Shown here: piece after piece, positions 23,338-32,158 of the stretch
How positions within the stretch are numbered: position 1 is the first letter of the stretch
How the letters are laid out: each line of letters opens with the position of its first letter
Assembly (NCBI GenBank): GCA_036495525.1
Contig: DASXMR010000123.1
Coordinates: forward strand, 1-64,000
Length of the DNA stretch: 64,000 nucleotides
From: DASXMR01 sp036495525
Lineage (GTDB): Bacteria > Actinomycetota > Actinomycetes > Streptosporangiales > Streptosporangiaceae
Direction of reading: 5' to 3'
Made by a program: the position numbers and the translations under genes
The notes under the pieces: model-generated
Databases searched by the model: none
The model's input: the letters and a program-made list of their open reading frames with translations, nothing else
What the model was told of the DNA's origin: nothing

Positions 23338-24825
23338 TCAGGTGCTGGTGGACGAGTCGATCTGGCGCAGGCCCGCGTCGCTTTCCGCTATTGCGGTTTG
23401 CTCAGCCCCGGCATTGAGACTGCGGGTCAGCAGCCAGTAGACCACCCCGGTCACCACGGCTCCGACGATCCACGAGATGTCAACGCTGTCCAGGTCTCTA
23501 GCAAGCGGGCCGGTGTAATAGCTCTTGAAACTGAACAAGTTGAGCAGGACCATGAACGGGATCTCGGCGGCAAATCCGCAGGCGTAGGCGACGAGGCCGC
23601 GGTAAGACCAGACGCCGTAGATCCCGTTGGGCTCGAAGATGTCCAGGATCGCGTAGTGGCCACGGCGGACGAAGAAGAAGTCGATCAGGTTGGTCACGGT
23701 CCACGGCACCAGCAGGTAGAGCATGAGCGTCAGCGCGGTGTCGACCACGCCGACAGCGCTGGTCGTGATCAGCTTGCCGATGACGAACCAGATCACGGCC
23801 AGGACCAGGATCGTGATGATGCGCGCGTTGCGGGTTGGCTTGAGTTTCCGGAAGGCGTCCACGCCGGCCAGCGCGGTGAGGCTGGCGCCGTAAGCGTTCA
23901 TGCCCATGGTCGCCGCCAGCGCGAAAGCCGACAGGAACCCGGTGAGTCCGCCGAGATGGCTGATCACGTTGTTGCCGGCGCTCTGCAGGCCGACGAGCCC
24001 GTCCGTCGCGCCGAGCCGGATGGCGAGCCATGCGCCCAGGGCGATCAGCCAGATCGCCGGGGTCGAGGCACCGGCGAAAACGAATCCGATGATCTTGCCG
24101 CGAGATGTGTTCCTGGGCAGGTAACGCGAGTAGTCGGAGACATATCCGGCGTAAGTGATGTTGTAGGCGGCGGCGGCGGACAGCTGGGACATGAAGGCCG
24201 TCCAGTTGAAACCGTAGGCGTGATGGCTGACCACTCCGCCGGCCTTGCCGGCGATCACGCCGATGGTGACGATGGCCACCAGCGGGAGCAGAATGTACAG
24301 GTTCCAGCGGAACACGCGGTGCACCCAGTCGTAGCCGTAGATCGCCAGCAAGGCGGCGCCGATGGTGACCACGACCGCGACCAGGTCAGCGTTCCAGCCG
24401 AACGCACCGTGCAGGCCCTGTGCGAGGAGCACCTGGTCGGCGACGTTGAACGCCATGTAGGTAAACACCATTGCGAAAAGCGCGACGATGACGCCGCGGT
24501 ATCCGAACTGCGCGCGGGACTGGATCATCTGCGGCAGCCCGAGGGTTGGTCCTTGCGTCGCATGGAGAGCCATGAAGCAGGTGCCCACCAGGATGCCCGC
24601 CGTGCCAGCGACGATCGTCCACGGCAGCGAGAGCCCAAGCGAGGGCCCGATGAAGCCGATGGGGATCGTGAAGTACTGGAAGTTGCCGAGGAACCACAGT
24701 GGTGCCTGATGCCATACCTTGCCGTGCCGTTCGGTATCGGGGACCCAGTCGATCGAGCGCGTCTCGATGCCGCGGATGCCAGCGACCTGCGCGGTTACGG
24801 GTGCAGCCTTGCTTTCAGCAGACAC
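23338..24825 (-). CDS. NCS1-family nucleobase/cation symporter
   Basis: The 495-residue integral membrane protein has 12 predicted helices and NCS1 signatures (GIETRSIDWVPDTERHGK near the start, the helix APLWFLGNFQYFTIPIGFIG, and WTIVAGTAGILVGTCFMALH). The family imports cytosine, purines, allantoin, hydantoins or thiamin precursors with protons or sodium. It lies 66 bp downstream of a carbon-nitrogen hydrolase on the same strand, so import and hydrolysis of a nitrogen compound are probably coupled. The exact substrate cannot be read from the sequence. Confidence 0.88.
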   Translation of the reverse strand: MSAESKAAPVTAQVAGIRGIETRSIDWVPDTERHGKVWHQAPLWFLGNFQYFTIPIGFIGPSLGLSLPWTIVAGTAGILVGTCFMALHATQGPTLGLPQMIQSRAQFGYRGVIVALFAMVFTYMAFNVADQVLLAQGLHGAFGWNADLVAVVVTIGAALLAIYGYDWVHRVFRWNLYILLPLVAIVTIGVIAGKAGGVVSHHAYGFNWTAFMSQLSAAAAYNITYAGYVSDYSRYLPRNTSRGKIIGFVFAGASTPAIWLIALGAWLAIRLGATDGLVGLQSAGNNVISHLGGLTGFLSAFALAATMGMNAYGASLTALAGVDAFRKLKPTRNARIITILVLAVIWFVIGKLITTSAVGVVDTALTLMLYLLVPWTVTNLIDFFFVRRGHYAILDIFEPNGIYGVWSYRGLVAYACGFAAEIPFMVLLNLFSFKSYYTGPLARDLDSVDISWIVGAVVTGVVYWLLTRSLNAGAEQTAIAESDAGLRQIDSSTST

Positions 24826-24890
24826 GGCGAGCTCTCTTCTCGCGGAACTCGGGCCAGCCAGGGCCGCGTCACGCGACGGTGCCTCTGGTG

Positions 24891-25817
24891 TTACCGCAAC
24901 GGTGGGGGAGATTGGGTCACGGAGTCAATAGCGTGATCCGAAGTGGCTGAAGGAGCCGGCGGCCCGGCGACACGGCCGTATAGCTCGGGCCTGCGGTCCG
25001 CGTGGACGTCGTTCTTCGGGCCGATGCTCTTATCCATTGCTTCCCCGAGCTGGCACTCGGCGGCAATGGTCACAGGCCCGCCGGTGACGGTGGCCGGGTT
25101 GTGCCCGGCAGCCTGGCCGGTTGCGGCGAGAGGCCACCCGTCGGCGTCGACGATGACCGAGCCGCCGACCCAGCCGACTCCGCGTTCTTCGCCTGTGCGG
25201 TCGCATGCCGCGATGAACATGCGGTTGACGGCCGCGTTGGCCTGGACCCTTACGACCTCTGCCGGGCGCTCGCCATCGGGCCGGCCATACGCAGCTGGCC
25301 AGTTGGTCGGGGCGCATAGTAGCTGCGCGCCGTCCAGGGCCGGCAGCCGGACCCATTCGGGAAATTCGAGGTCGTAGCAGATCACCATCGCGATCCGGCC
25401 AAATCTCGTAGCCACCACCGGCGGCGCCGCTGAGCCAGGGCTGAACCACCGTTTCTCGTCGTTCCACAAGTGCGCCTTGCGGTAGACGCTGCGGATCCCG
25501 TCCGGATCCACCAGTGCAGCGCTGTTAAAGACCTCGTCGCCGGACGCCTCGCAAAAGCCGCCGACGATGACGATCCCGTGCTCGGCCGCAAGCCTGGCCC
25601 AGCCGGTAACGGTCTCACCGTCGGCTGTCTCAGCGCTGGCGCTGACCTCCGCCGCGCTCTCGAAGACGTAACCACTCGAGACGAGCTCCGGCAGCACGAC
25701 AATCGACGCGCCCCGCGCGGCGGCGCTGGTCACCAGCTCCGCACTGCGCTGCCGGTTGACCGCCAGGTCGCCAAGCACTGGCGCGAACTGACAGCAGGCC
25801 ACGACTACACCAGTCAC
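24891..25817 (-). CDS. Carbon-nitrogen hydrolase (nitrilase superfamily)
   Basis: The 308-residue protein has the complete Glu-Lys-Cys triad: Glu in VVLPELVSSG, Lys in YRKAHLW and Cys in MVICYDLEFPEW. The family hydrolyses amides, carbamoyl compounds or nitriles. The sequence resembles amidase or N-carbamoyl hydrolase branches more than true nitrilases. The last 30 residues are low-complexity. It starts at ATG 25817, is divergent from the HTH-VOC gene and is followed by the NCS1 permease. The context suggests nitrogen scavenging from a ureide or pyrimidine-like compound. Confidence 0.85.
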   Translation of the reverse strand: MTGVVVACCQFAPVLGDLAVNRQRSAELVTSAAARGASIVVLPELVSSGYVFESAAEVSASAETADGETVTGWARLAAEHGIVIVGGFCEASGDEVFNSAALVDPDGIRSVYRKAHLWNDEKRWFSPGSAAPPVVATRFGRIAMVICYDLEFPEWVRLPALDGAQLLCAPTNWPAAYGRPDGERPAEVVRVQANAAVNRMFIAACDRTGEERGVGWVGGSVIVDADGWPLAATGQAAGHNPATVTGGPVTIAAECQLGEAMDKSIGPKNDVHADRRPELYGRVAGPPAPSATSDHAIDSVTQSPPPLR

Positions 25818-25937
25818 CGCTCAGCCCTCCCGCATGCGCGGGCCGGCGACTCGATGACGAATGTCGCATCGCGCTGCTGCCCCAGCCCGGCTACATGGGG
25901 GAGGGTAATTCACGACCCTGATCGTTATGGTGGCCGC

Positions 25938-26585
25938 GTGGCAGGCAGACGCGGACGGCCCCGGCATCCCGACGTGCTGACGCCGGCCGAATGGCGGGTG
26001 GTCGATGCCGTCCGTCATGGCCTGTCAGCACCGCAGATTGCCCGGCGCCAGGGCGTGAGCCAGGACGCGGTGAAGTTCCATGCCGCGAACGTGCTGGCCA
26101 AGCTGGGCCTGACCAGCCGGGCCGAGATCCGGCGCTGGCCGGGGGTGCCTGCTGACACCGTCCTTCAAGCGCAGCTGAGACGCACCGGAGCAAGCATGAC
26201 CGATGACGATCTTGACCTCGGGCCGATCGGGCAGATCTCGCGGCACGTCGGCAACGTTGCCCAGGCGGCGGCGTGGTACGGCACGGTGCTTGGCCTGCGC
26301 CATCTGTATACCTTCGGCGATCTGGCGTTCTTCGACTGCGGCGGCGTCCGGTTGTTCCTGAGCCAGTCGGACGGGCCCCCGGCCGAGCCGTCGGTGCTGT
26401 ATTTCCGGGTCCGCGAGATCCACCGGGCCTGCGAGGCGCTCACTGGCCGGGGCGTTGAGTTCCGCGGCGCGCCGCACATGATCTTCCGGCATGAGTCGGG
26501 GATGGAGGAATGGATGGCGTTCTTCGACGACCCCGACGGCAATCCGCTGGCCATCATGGCGCAGGTAGGCGGTCCGGCCAGCTGA
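25938..26585 (+). CDS. LuxR-type HTH fused to a VOC (glyoxalase) domain
   Basis: The 215-residue protein starts at GTG 25938. Residues about 10-70 form a GerE/LuxR helix-turn-helix (LTPAEWRVVDAVRHGLSAPQ, IARRQGVSQDAVKFHAANVL, AKLGLTSRAEI). Residues about 88-213 form a glyoxalase/bleomycin-resistance fold (IGQISRHVGNVAQAAAWYGT, GVRLFLSQ, ending FFDDPDGNPLAIM). The VOC domain may sense a small ligand and control DNA binding by the HTH, making a one-component regulator. It is divergent from the nitrilase-NCS1 operon with 120 bp between, so that operon is its likely target. Ligand and target are inferred. Confidence 0.85.
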   Translation: MAGRRGRPRHPDVLTPAEWRVVDAVRHGLSAPQIARRQGVSQDAVKFHAANVLAKLGLTSRAEIRRWPGVPADTVLQAQLRRTGASMTDDDLDLGPIGQISRHVGNVAQAAAWYGTVLGLRHLYTFGDLAFFDCGGVRLFLSQSDGPPAEPSVLYFRVREIHRACEALTGRGVEFRGAPHMIFRHESGMEEWMAFFDDPDGNPLAIMAQVGGPAS

Positions 26586-26604
26586 GCCGAGCATCCCCGG
26601 ACGT

Positions 26605-27015
26605 TTAAGTTCCGGCCGCCGCCAGGCAGTCAGAATCCGGCCCGCCGGGATGTGCCATTGCTGTCCGGTACCAGTGGATCTTCTCCTGCAGCTGCCTCTG
26701 CTGAGTTCGCAGCCGGGCCATCCGCTCTTGCACCCGCTGGTCATGCTCGGTGAGCAGCTGCAAGCGCGCGTCCATCGTGGCCTGCCCGCCGCGGCTCAGC
26801 TCGGCGTACCTGCGCATCTGGGCGATCGGCATGCCGGTATCGCGCAGGCAGCGCAGGATGCCAAGCCAGTCAAGGTCGGCGCTGTCGAAGCGCCGGTGCC
26901 CGCTCGGCGTGCGCTCGATCGCGTCGAGCAGTCCGATCCGCTCGTAGTACCGCAGGGTGTCCAGGCTGAAGCCGGACTGCTCGGCCGCCTGGCTGGGCGA
27001 GAAGCTCCCGGTCAT
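26605..27015 (-). CDS. MerR-family regulator
   Basis: The 136-residue protein has the MerR winged helix (FSPSQAAEQSGFSLDTLRYY, ERIGLLDAIERTPSGHRRF), then DLDWLGILRCLRDTGMPIAQ and a dimerisation coiled coil (LLTEHDQRVQERMARLRTQQ). It lacks a clear metal-binding cysteine set, placing it with small-molecule or oxidant sensors. Its promoter (27030-27054) has the 19-bp spacer and dyad typical of MerR control. It lies downstream of an aldo/keto reductase gene with its own MerR-like promoter. Confidence 0.9.
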   Translation of the reverse strand: MTGSFSPSQAAEQSGFSLDTLRYYERIGLLDAIERTPSGHRRFDSADLDWLGILRCLRDTGMPIAQMRRYAELSRGGQATMDARLQLLTEHDQRVQERMARLRTQQRQLQEKIHWYRTAMAHPGGPDSDCLAAAGT

Positions 27016-27024
27016 GTCCAGAGA

Positions 27025-27054
27025 ATGGCACCTGGAGTGCGCTCCAGGTCAATC
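27025..27054 (-). promoter_or_regulatory. MerR-type autoregulated promoter
   Basis: On the reverse strand TTGACC (-35) is followed by 19 bp and CATTCT (-10). The spacer holds the perfect dyad ACCTGGAG-TGCG-CTCCAGGT (27030-27049). A 19-bp spacer with a centred dyad is the hallmark of promoters twisted into activity by MerR proteins. The merR start codon lies at the expected transcript start, so the mRNA may be leaderless. Confidence 0.8.
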
Positions 27055-28038
27055 TCCTGGTTCATGCCTGGCGGCCAGGAGCGCGGCGATCTGCGTCATC
27101 TCCGCCGCTGTCAGCGGCCCGGTCAGCAGGGCCCCGGCGTTCTCCGCTGCCTGCCCGGCCGTGCGGATACCGGGGATGGGAACGGCGCGCGGATCGCGGG
27201 CGAGCAGCCAGCCAAGCGCTCCCTGGGCCAGGGTGCGGCCGCTGCTGGTGAGCACCTCGCGGACGGCGTCGAGCCGGGCGAGCCATTCCGGTGTCGGACG
27301 GCCGCCGGTGAAGGCCGGCCCGCCCATATCCCCGGACCGGCAGTCATCGGCGGCGAGCTGCGACTGCGCCGTGTACTTGCCCGTCAGCAGCCCCATGGCC
27401 AGCGGGCTGCGGATGACGCCGGCCAGATCGCGGGAGCCGCAGAGCGCGAACATCCCCTGGTTAGCAACGAAGACATTCGCGCCGAACTGGATCGCCGCGC
27501 AGTTCGCTCCGGTCGCGAACGCCGCCGCGCGGACCGGGTCGTCGGTGCTCCAGCCATAGGACCGGATCAGGCCGCCGGCGACCAGCTCTTCCAGTGCCCC
27601 GATCACCGGCTCGGCTTCGGCGAGCGGGAGCTCGGCCTGGTGCAGCTGGTACAGGTCGATGCGGTCAGTGCCGAGCCGGCGCAGGGATGCCTCGCACGCC
27701 TGGCGGACGTGGCCGGGGGACGCGTCAGCACCGGTGACCGCTTTCGCCTCGGCATCGAAGGTGTAACCGAACTTCGTCGCGATCACTGCCTCGTCCCGGT
27801 GACCGGCCAGAGCCTCGCCCAGGACTCGCTCGCTGTGCCCGCCGCCATAGACGTCCGCGGTATCGAAGAACGTGATGCCCAGGTCGAGCGCCCGCCGGAT
27901 CGCGGCGGCGGACATTTCGTCGTCGGCAGCGCCCCACCCGATGGGCTCGCCGCCGCCCGTCATGGGACCGCCGATGGCCCAGCAACCGAAGCCGACATCG
28001 CTGACCTTGATGCCGCTCCGGCCGAGAGTCCTGCTCAC
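27049..28038 (-). CDS. Aldo/keto reductase
   Basis: The 329-residue NADPH-dependent oxidoreductase has the Asp-Tyr-Lys-His tetrad (FFDTADVYGGGHSE, IATKFGY, LYQLHQAELP) and an ending with the cofactor-binding PIPGIRTAGQAAEN. The N-terminus reads RTLGRSGIKVSDVGFGCWAI. It resembles the YakC/general stress branch of the family that reduces aldehydes. The GTG at 28038 follows AAGGAGAGAG, and the longer frame to 28104 covers the promoter dyad. It stands upstream of merR on the same strand, and both have similar MerR-type operators, so it is the likely regulatory target. Confidence 0.88.
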   Translation of the reverse strand: MSRTLGRSGIKVSDVGFGCWAIGGPMTGGGEPIGWGAADDEMSAAAIRRALDLGITFFDTADVYGGGHSERVLGEALAGHRDEAVIATKFGYTFDAEAKAVTGADASPGHVRQACEASLRRLGTDRIDLYQLHQAELPLAEAEPVIGALEELVAGGLIRSYGWSTDDPVRAAAFATGANCAAIQFGANVFVANQGMFALCGSRDLAGVIRSPLAMGLLTGKYTAQSQLAADDCRSGDMGGPAFTGGRPTPEWLARLDAVREVLTSSGRTLAQGALGWLLARDPRAVPIPGIRTAGQAAENAGALLTGPLTAAEMTQIAALLAARHEPGD

Positions 28039-28071
28039 AGCTCTCTCCTTACTGGTTCGTGCCACCACCCA

Positions 28072-28097
28072 AGCGGCTGGAGCGCGCTCCGGGTCAA
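28072..28097 (-). promoter_or_regulatory. Second MerR-type operator, before the aldo/keto reductase
   Basis: On the reverse strand TTGACC (28097-28092) is followed by CGGAGCGCGCTCC, a dyad closely matching the merR operator (CTGGAGCG-CGCTCCGG, one mismatch pair). The downstream -10 is weak, as expected for an activator-dependent promoter. This links the regulator to the reductase. Confidence 0.7.
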
Positions 28098-28204
28098 GCC
28101 CCAATTATCGAGCATTTGCCGCCCTCCAATCCGGCCGCTGCTTGGGCCTCGTGGCTCCGGGCACAAGATTCCGGAATGCCACGGTGACGACTTAAACTCC
28201 CCCC

Positions 28205-31200
28205 GTGAGCGCCCCGTCGCAGATGCCGCCAGCACGCAGCGGGCGCAGTCCGGGACTGATACTCAGACCCCGCGTCGCCACGCTGCTGTCCGGTGCCCTG
28301 CATCGCCGGGCAATGCTCGTCGTGGCCGGTGCCGGGTACGGCAAGACCACCGCGCTTTCCGAGATCGCCAGTACCATCCCGTCACGGTGGGTCCGGCTTC
28401 GGCCAGCCGATGCGCAGGCCGAGTCGTTGTCGGCCCGCATCGCGACCTCGCTCGGCGAGCCGCCGTCGCCGGGCGGCTCGGCCATCGCCGCTGCCACCGG
28501 TTCCGACGATCGGACCGTCCTCGCCGAGCGGCGCGCCGCCCAGCTCTGCGAGCTCGCTGAGGCGCTGCCGGACGACGTGCTGCTCATCCTCGATGGCGCC
28601 GAGCACCTTGGTGCCGACGAGGCGGCCAGCCACCTGCTAAGGGTGCTGTCGCTCCAGGCGCCGTCGCAGCTGCACCTGGTGCTGTCCGGCCGCAGCCTGC
28701 CGGAACTCGGCCTCGGCGGTGCGCAAGGACGAGGCGAGCTACTGGAGGTCACGGCCCCCGACCTGAGTTTCACCCGCGGTGAGACCACGCAGCTCGTCGA
28801 GATGCGGCTCGGCGCGGCCGGTGTCCCGCTGGCCGCTGACTGCTGGTCGCTGACGGCGGGCTGGCCCGCTGCGCTGCAGTTGCTGCTTGACCGGCTTGAG
28901 CGCCTGGAACCTGGTGACCGGGCCCGCGCGCTCGAGCGGCTTCGGCTCAGCCGTGGCCAGCCGTGGCGCGCCTTCGCCAGGGACCTGATCGGCGATGAGC
29001 AGCAATCGGTCCGGCAGGTGCTGCTGGTCGCCTCCGCCGCCCCCCGTGTCGACGCCGGCCTGCTGGCCGGCGCTGACGTGCCAGCAAGCGTGGATGACCT
29101 GGCGAGCATGCAGGAGCGCGGGCTGCTGGTCGAAGCCGGCGAGCCTGGTTTTTACCGGCTGTCTCCGGTGCTCGCTGACGCCGCCGAAAGCGCTGCCGCG
29201 CCCGGTCAGGCCGGCGAGCTGCGCAGCCGCCTGGCGGGCTGGCTGGAGGCGCACGGCCGGCTTGAGGAAGCCCTTGAGTGTCATGCCGCGGCGGACCGGG
29301 CTGCGGCCCAGGCGTTTTTGCTCCGGCGGGGACCCGCGCTGATCCGCACCGGAGCGGCGTCCCGCCTGATCGACGTGCAGCGCGCGCACGGCACCGGCGG
29401 TGATCCGGCCCTGGATGCGGTCCTGGCAGAGGCCTTGCAGGCGGTCGGTGACTGGGATGCGGCGATAGAGCTCTTCGCCCGCGTCGAGCGCGCGAGCGGG
29501 GCAGCCGGGCTCGCCGCCGCGGTCGCCTGGCGCTACGGAGTGCTGCTGTACCTGCGGGGAAACTCGGCCGCTGCCGCGGCGTCCCTGACGGCGGCCCACA
29601 ACCCGGCTGCGCTGGGCGCGGATGACGCGATGGTGTCCGCGTCGCTGAGCAACACGTACTGGAGCCAGGGCCAGGTCGACGCTGCGGACGATCTCGCGCG
29701 GAAGGCCCTGCATCAGGCGGGCGCGAGCGGTGACTCGTGTGCCCTGGCCGCGGCGCACGTGGCTCTCGCCCTGGTGGCCGCGAGCCGTGGTGAGCGGGAA
29801 CGCAATGAGCTGGAATACCGGCTGGCCCTCACGGCTGCGCGGGAAGGCGGCGACCGGGTCCAGCTCGCCAGGATTCACGCGAACCTGAGCTCGCGAGCCC
29901 TTGAGAACGGGGACTACCAGCTGGCTATCGCCGAAGCGGAACTGGCACTCGAGACCGGCTCGGGGCACCGGTTCTTTTCGGCGCTCGCTCTGATCAACAA
30001 GGCCGACGCGCACCTGCGAACCGGTCAGCTCGGCGCGGCTAGCGCGGCCATCGCGGACGCGGACGCGATCTGCGCGGCCCTCGGGACCTTGCTGGCCGCA
30101 ATTCCGCAGGTGCTGTCCGGCGAGCTGTACCGGCAGCGGGGCGACCAGGTGCGGGCCCGCAACTCGTTCGAGCGGGCCGTGGCCCTGGCCGCGGAGGGCG
30201 ACGACGCGCACACGCTGGTGTCCGCCCTGTGCGGTCTGGCCAGGATCCTGGTCGAGGAAGACCTTGCCGCCGCGCGCAAGGCAGTAGCCGACGCGCTGAC
30301 GCGGGCATCTGGCCTCGAGCGCGCGACCGCGTTGTGCACGGCCGCCGAAGTCGAGCTGCGAGGCCGCGACAACCTCGCTGCCGAAGTGTTCGCCAGGCAG
30401 GCCGAGGCGCAGGCCCGCGCGACAGGCGACCGGGCAGCCCTGGCGGAGTCGCTCGAACTGCAAGCGGCAGCGCAGGGCGAGGGCGGCCAGCGGCGGCTCA
30501 GCGCCGCAATCGAACTCTGGGACGACGTCGGGAATCCGGTGGCCGCTGCCAGGGCACGGCTGGCGCTCGCTGTTCTGAGCGACGATCAGCAGGCGGCCGA
30601 TACGCGCCGTCAGCAGCTCGGGGAGATGGGCGTCACGGCGTCTCTCGGGGCTCCGGGTCTGCTGGCGTCGGCATCCAGGAACGCGCGTGAGATGGCGGTG
30701 GTAGCCCTCGGGCGATTCGCGGTGCTGCACGCCGGCGAGCCCGTGCCGCTGGCAGCATGGCAGTCCCGGAAGGCCCGCGACCTGCTGAAACTACTGGTAG
30801 CCCGCAGGGGCCGGCCGCTGACTCGCGAGGCAGCCGCCGAGGTGATGTGGCCAGACGTCGAACCGGACGCGCTGAGCAACCGGCTCTCGGTAGCGCTGAG
30901 CACGATCCGCAAGGTGCTGGATCCCGACCGCCAGCACCCGGCCGATCACTACCTGGTCTCTGACGCACGGACCATCGCACTGCGGACCGACCACATCTAC
31001 ATCGACTTCATCGAGTTCCTCAGGCTCGCCGACCGTGCCACCGAGCTGCTGACCGGTGGCGAGCCCGAGGCGGCCGAAGCACCGCTGCGGCGGGCCAGGC
31101 AGCTGTACGCCGGCGACTTCCTGGAAGAAGACCTCTACGAGGAATGGGCCACCGACGCGCGCGCGAAAGCTCGAGCCCGACTGCTCGCCGTCCTGCGCGC

Positions 31201-31435
31201 GCTGAGCAGGCTTGGTACAGAACGGGGCGACCACGAGTCCGCCGCCCAGTACCTGGGTCAGCTGCTCGAGCGCGAGCCGTACGACGAGGACGCATGGTTG
31301 TCGCTGGTCGCGAACCAGCTCCGGCTGCGTCGTCACGGCGAGGCGCGCAGGCACTACGCCACATATGCGCGGCGCATGGACGAGCTCGATGTCGTGCCGG
31401 TGGCGCTGGCGGATGCCGCGGACTGGCGGCCTTAA
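28205..31435 (+). CDS. Large ATPase/TPR regulator with C-terminal SARP-like DNA-binding and BTAD domains
   Basis: The 1076-residue protein has an N-terminal STAND/MalT-like ATPase (Walker A VAGAGYGKTTAL at about 40; Walker B VLLILDGAEHL). A long TPR-like helical repeat region follows (about 380-820). The C-terminal OmpR-type winged helix (ALGRFAVLHAGE, SRKARDLLKLLVARRGRPLT, WPDVEPDALSNRLSVALSTI) leads into a bacterial transcriptional activation domain (ELLTGGEPEAAEAPLRRARQ to the end). SARP domains normally sit at the N-terminus, and this reversed order is typical of large MalT-like actinobacterial activators. Targets are not evident. It is divergent from the aldo/keto reductase and precedes a lipoprotein gene. 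Confidence 0.88.
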   Translation: MSAPSQMPPARSGRSPGLILRPRVATLLSGALHRRAMLVVAGAGYGKTTALSEIASTIPSRWVRLRPADAQAESLSARIATSLGEPPSPGGSAIAAATGSDDRTVLAERRAAQLCELAEALPDDVLLILDGAEHLGADEAASHLLRVLSLQAPSQLHLVLSGRSLPELGLGGAQGRGELLEVTAPDLSFTRGETTQLVEMRLGAAGVPLAADCWSLTAGWPAALQLLLDRLERLEPGDRARALERLRLSRGQPWRAFARDLIGDEQQSVRQVLLVASAAPRVDAGLLAGADVPASVDDLASMQERGLLVEAGEPGFYRLSPVLADAAESAAAPGQAGELRSRLAGWLEAHGRLEEALECHAAADRAAAQAFLLRRGPALIRTGAASRLIDVQRAHGTGGDPALDAVLAEALQAVGDWDAAIELFARVERASGAAGLAAAVAWRYGVLLYLRGNSAAAAASLTAAHNPAALGADDAMVSASLSNTYWSQGQVDAADDLARKALHQAGASGDSCALAAAHVALALVAASRGERERNELEYRLALTAAREGGDRVQLARIHANLSSRALENGDYQLAIAEAELALETGSGHRFFSALALINKADAHLRTGQLGAASAAIADADAICAALGTLLAAIPQVLSGELYRQRGDQVRARNSFERAVALAAEGDDAHTLVSALCGLARILVEEDLAAARKAVADALTRASGLERATALCTAAEVELRGRDNLAAEVFARQAEAQARATGDRAALAESLELQAAAQGEGGQRRLSAAIELWDDVGNPVAAARARLALAVLSDDQQAADTRRQQLGEMGVTASLGAPGLLASASRNAREMAVVALGRFAVLHAGEPVPLAAWQSRKARDLLKLLVARRGRPLTREAAAEVMWPDVEPDALSNRLSVALSTIRKVLDPDRQHPADHYLVSDARTIALRTDHIYIDFIEFLRLADRATELLTGGEPEAAEAPLRRARQLYAGDFLEEDLYEEWATDARAKARARLLAVLRALSRLGTERGDHESAAQYLGQLLEREPYDEDAWLSLVANQLRLRRHGEARRHYATYARRMDELDVVPVALADAADWRP

Positions 31436-31574
31436 GCCAACCTTCAGGCCAGTCAAAGCACGACCCTGATAGTCGGCTCTGTGGGACTTGCAGTGCCGCC
31501 ATCCGGCCGTCCGTGGCCAGCGTGCCCTCGGTCCTCATCGCGCATCCAAGCAGGCCTTCTGGGGAGGACCAACC

Positions 31575-32063
31575 ATGTGGCGCACCAGGATTGCACCGAT
31601 CATTGTGCCCGCGGTCATCGTGCCCGCGGCGCTACTGCTGGCAGCCTGCAGCTCGGCCAGCAAGCCCACCGCTTCGCCGGCGTCGGCGGCCACGCCAGCA
31701 GCCGCTTCGACCTCCGCGCCAGCATCGACGGCCGCCGCATCGCCGGCCGCCGCCGCGACAAAGTCCAGCGCCCGGCTTTCTGGCACCTGGAAGGGCCAGT
31801 ACAGCGGATCGTTCAGCGGCACCTTCACGCTGCACTGGCAGCAGTCGGGGTCAAAGCTGACCGGCACCATCAATCTTCCGGAGGCCGGGGGCACGACGCC
31901 GATCAACGGCACAGTTGATGGCAGCAGGATCAAGTTCGGCACCGTGGGGTCGACCGAGATCACGTACTCGGGCTCAGTCTCCGGTCACTCCATGTCCGGC
32001 AGCTACCAGATCAAGACCCAGAGCGGGTCGGCCGGCGGATCGTGGAGCGCGAGGAAATCCTGA
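31575..32063 (+). CDS. Secreted lipoprotein with lipocalin-like beta domain
   Basis: The 162-residue protein has a signal peptide (VPAVIVPAALLLAACSS) with lipobox LAAC, a Ser/Ala/Thr/Pro linker (about 25-65) and a beta-rich domain (LSGTWKGQYSGSFSGTFTLH, SKLTGTINLP, GTVDGSRIKFGTV, SGSYQI). The repeated strand-turn pattern suggests a small beta-barrel. ATG 31575 follows GGGGAGGACC. It is the only gene between the large regulator and the S9 peptidase. Function is unknown. It may bind a hydrophobic ligand at the cell surface. Confidence 0.82.
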   Translation: MWRTRIAPIIVPAVIVPAALLLAACSSASKPTASPASAATPAAASTSAPASTAAASPAAAATKSSARLSGTWKGQYSGSFSGTFTLHWQQSGSKLTGTINLPEAGGTTPINGTVDGSRIKFGTVGSTEITYSGSVSGHSMSGSYQIKTQSGSAGGSWSARKS

Positions 32064-32158
32064 CCGGGTCATCGATCAGCGGACTAGGTGGGAGCCGCGT
32101 TGACGGTCCGGCCGGCTGACGCGCCGCGTCCTCGCGATGCGTGAGATTATCCGGGACT

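Noticed and set aside
23398..24936. 512-residue forward frame opposite the NCS1 permease
   Set aside because: It is Asp/Gly/His-rich shadow sequence. The reverse frame has 12 membrane helices and family signatures.
28739..30730. 663-residue reverse frame inside the large regulator
   Set aside because: It lies entirely within the forward regulator gene, whose ATPase and TPR sequence is convincing. The reverse frame has no domain.
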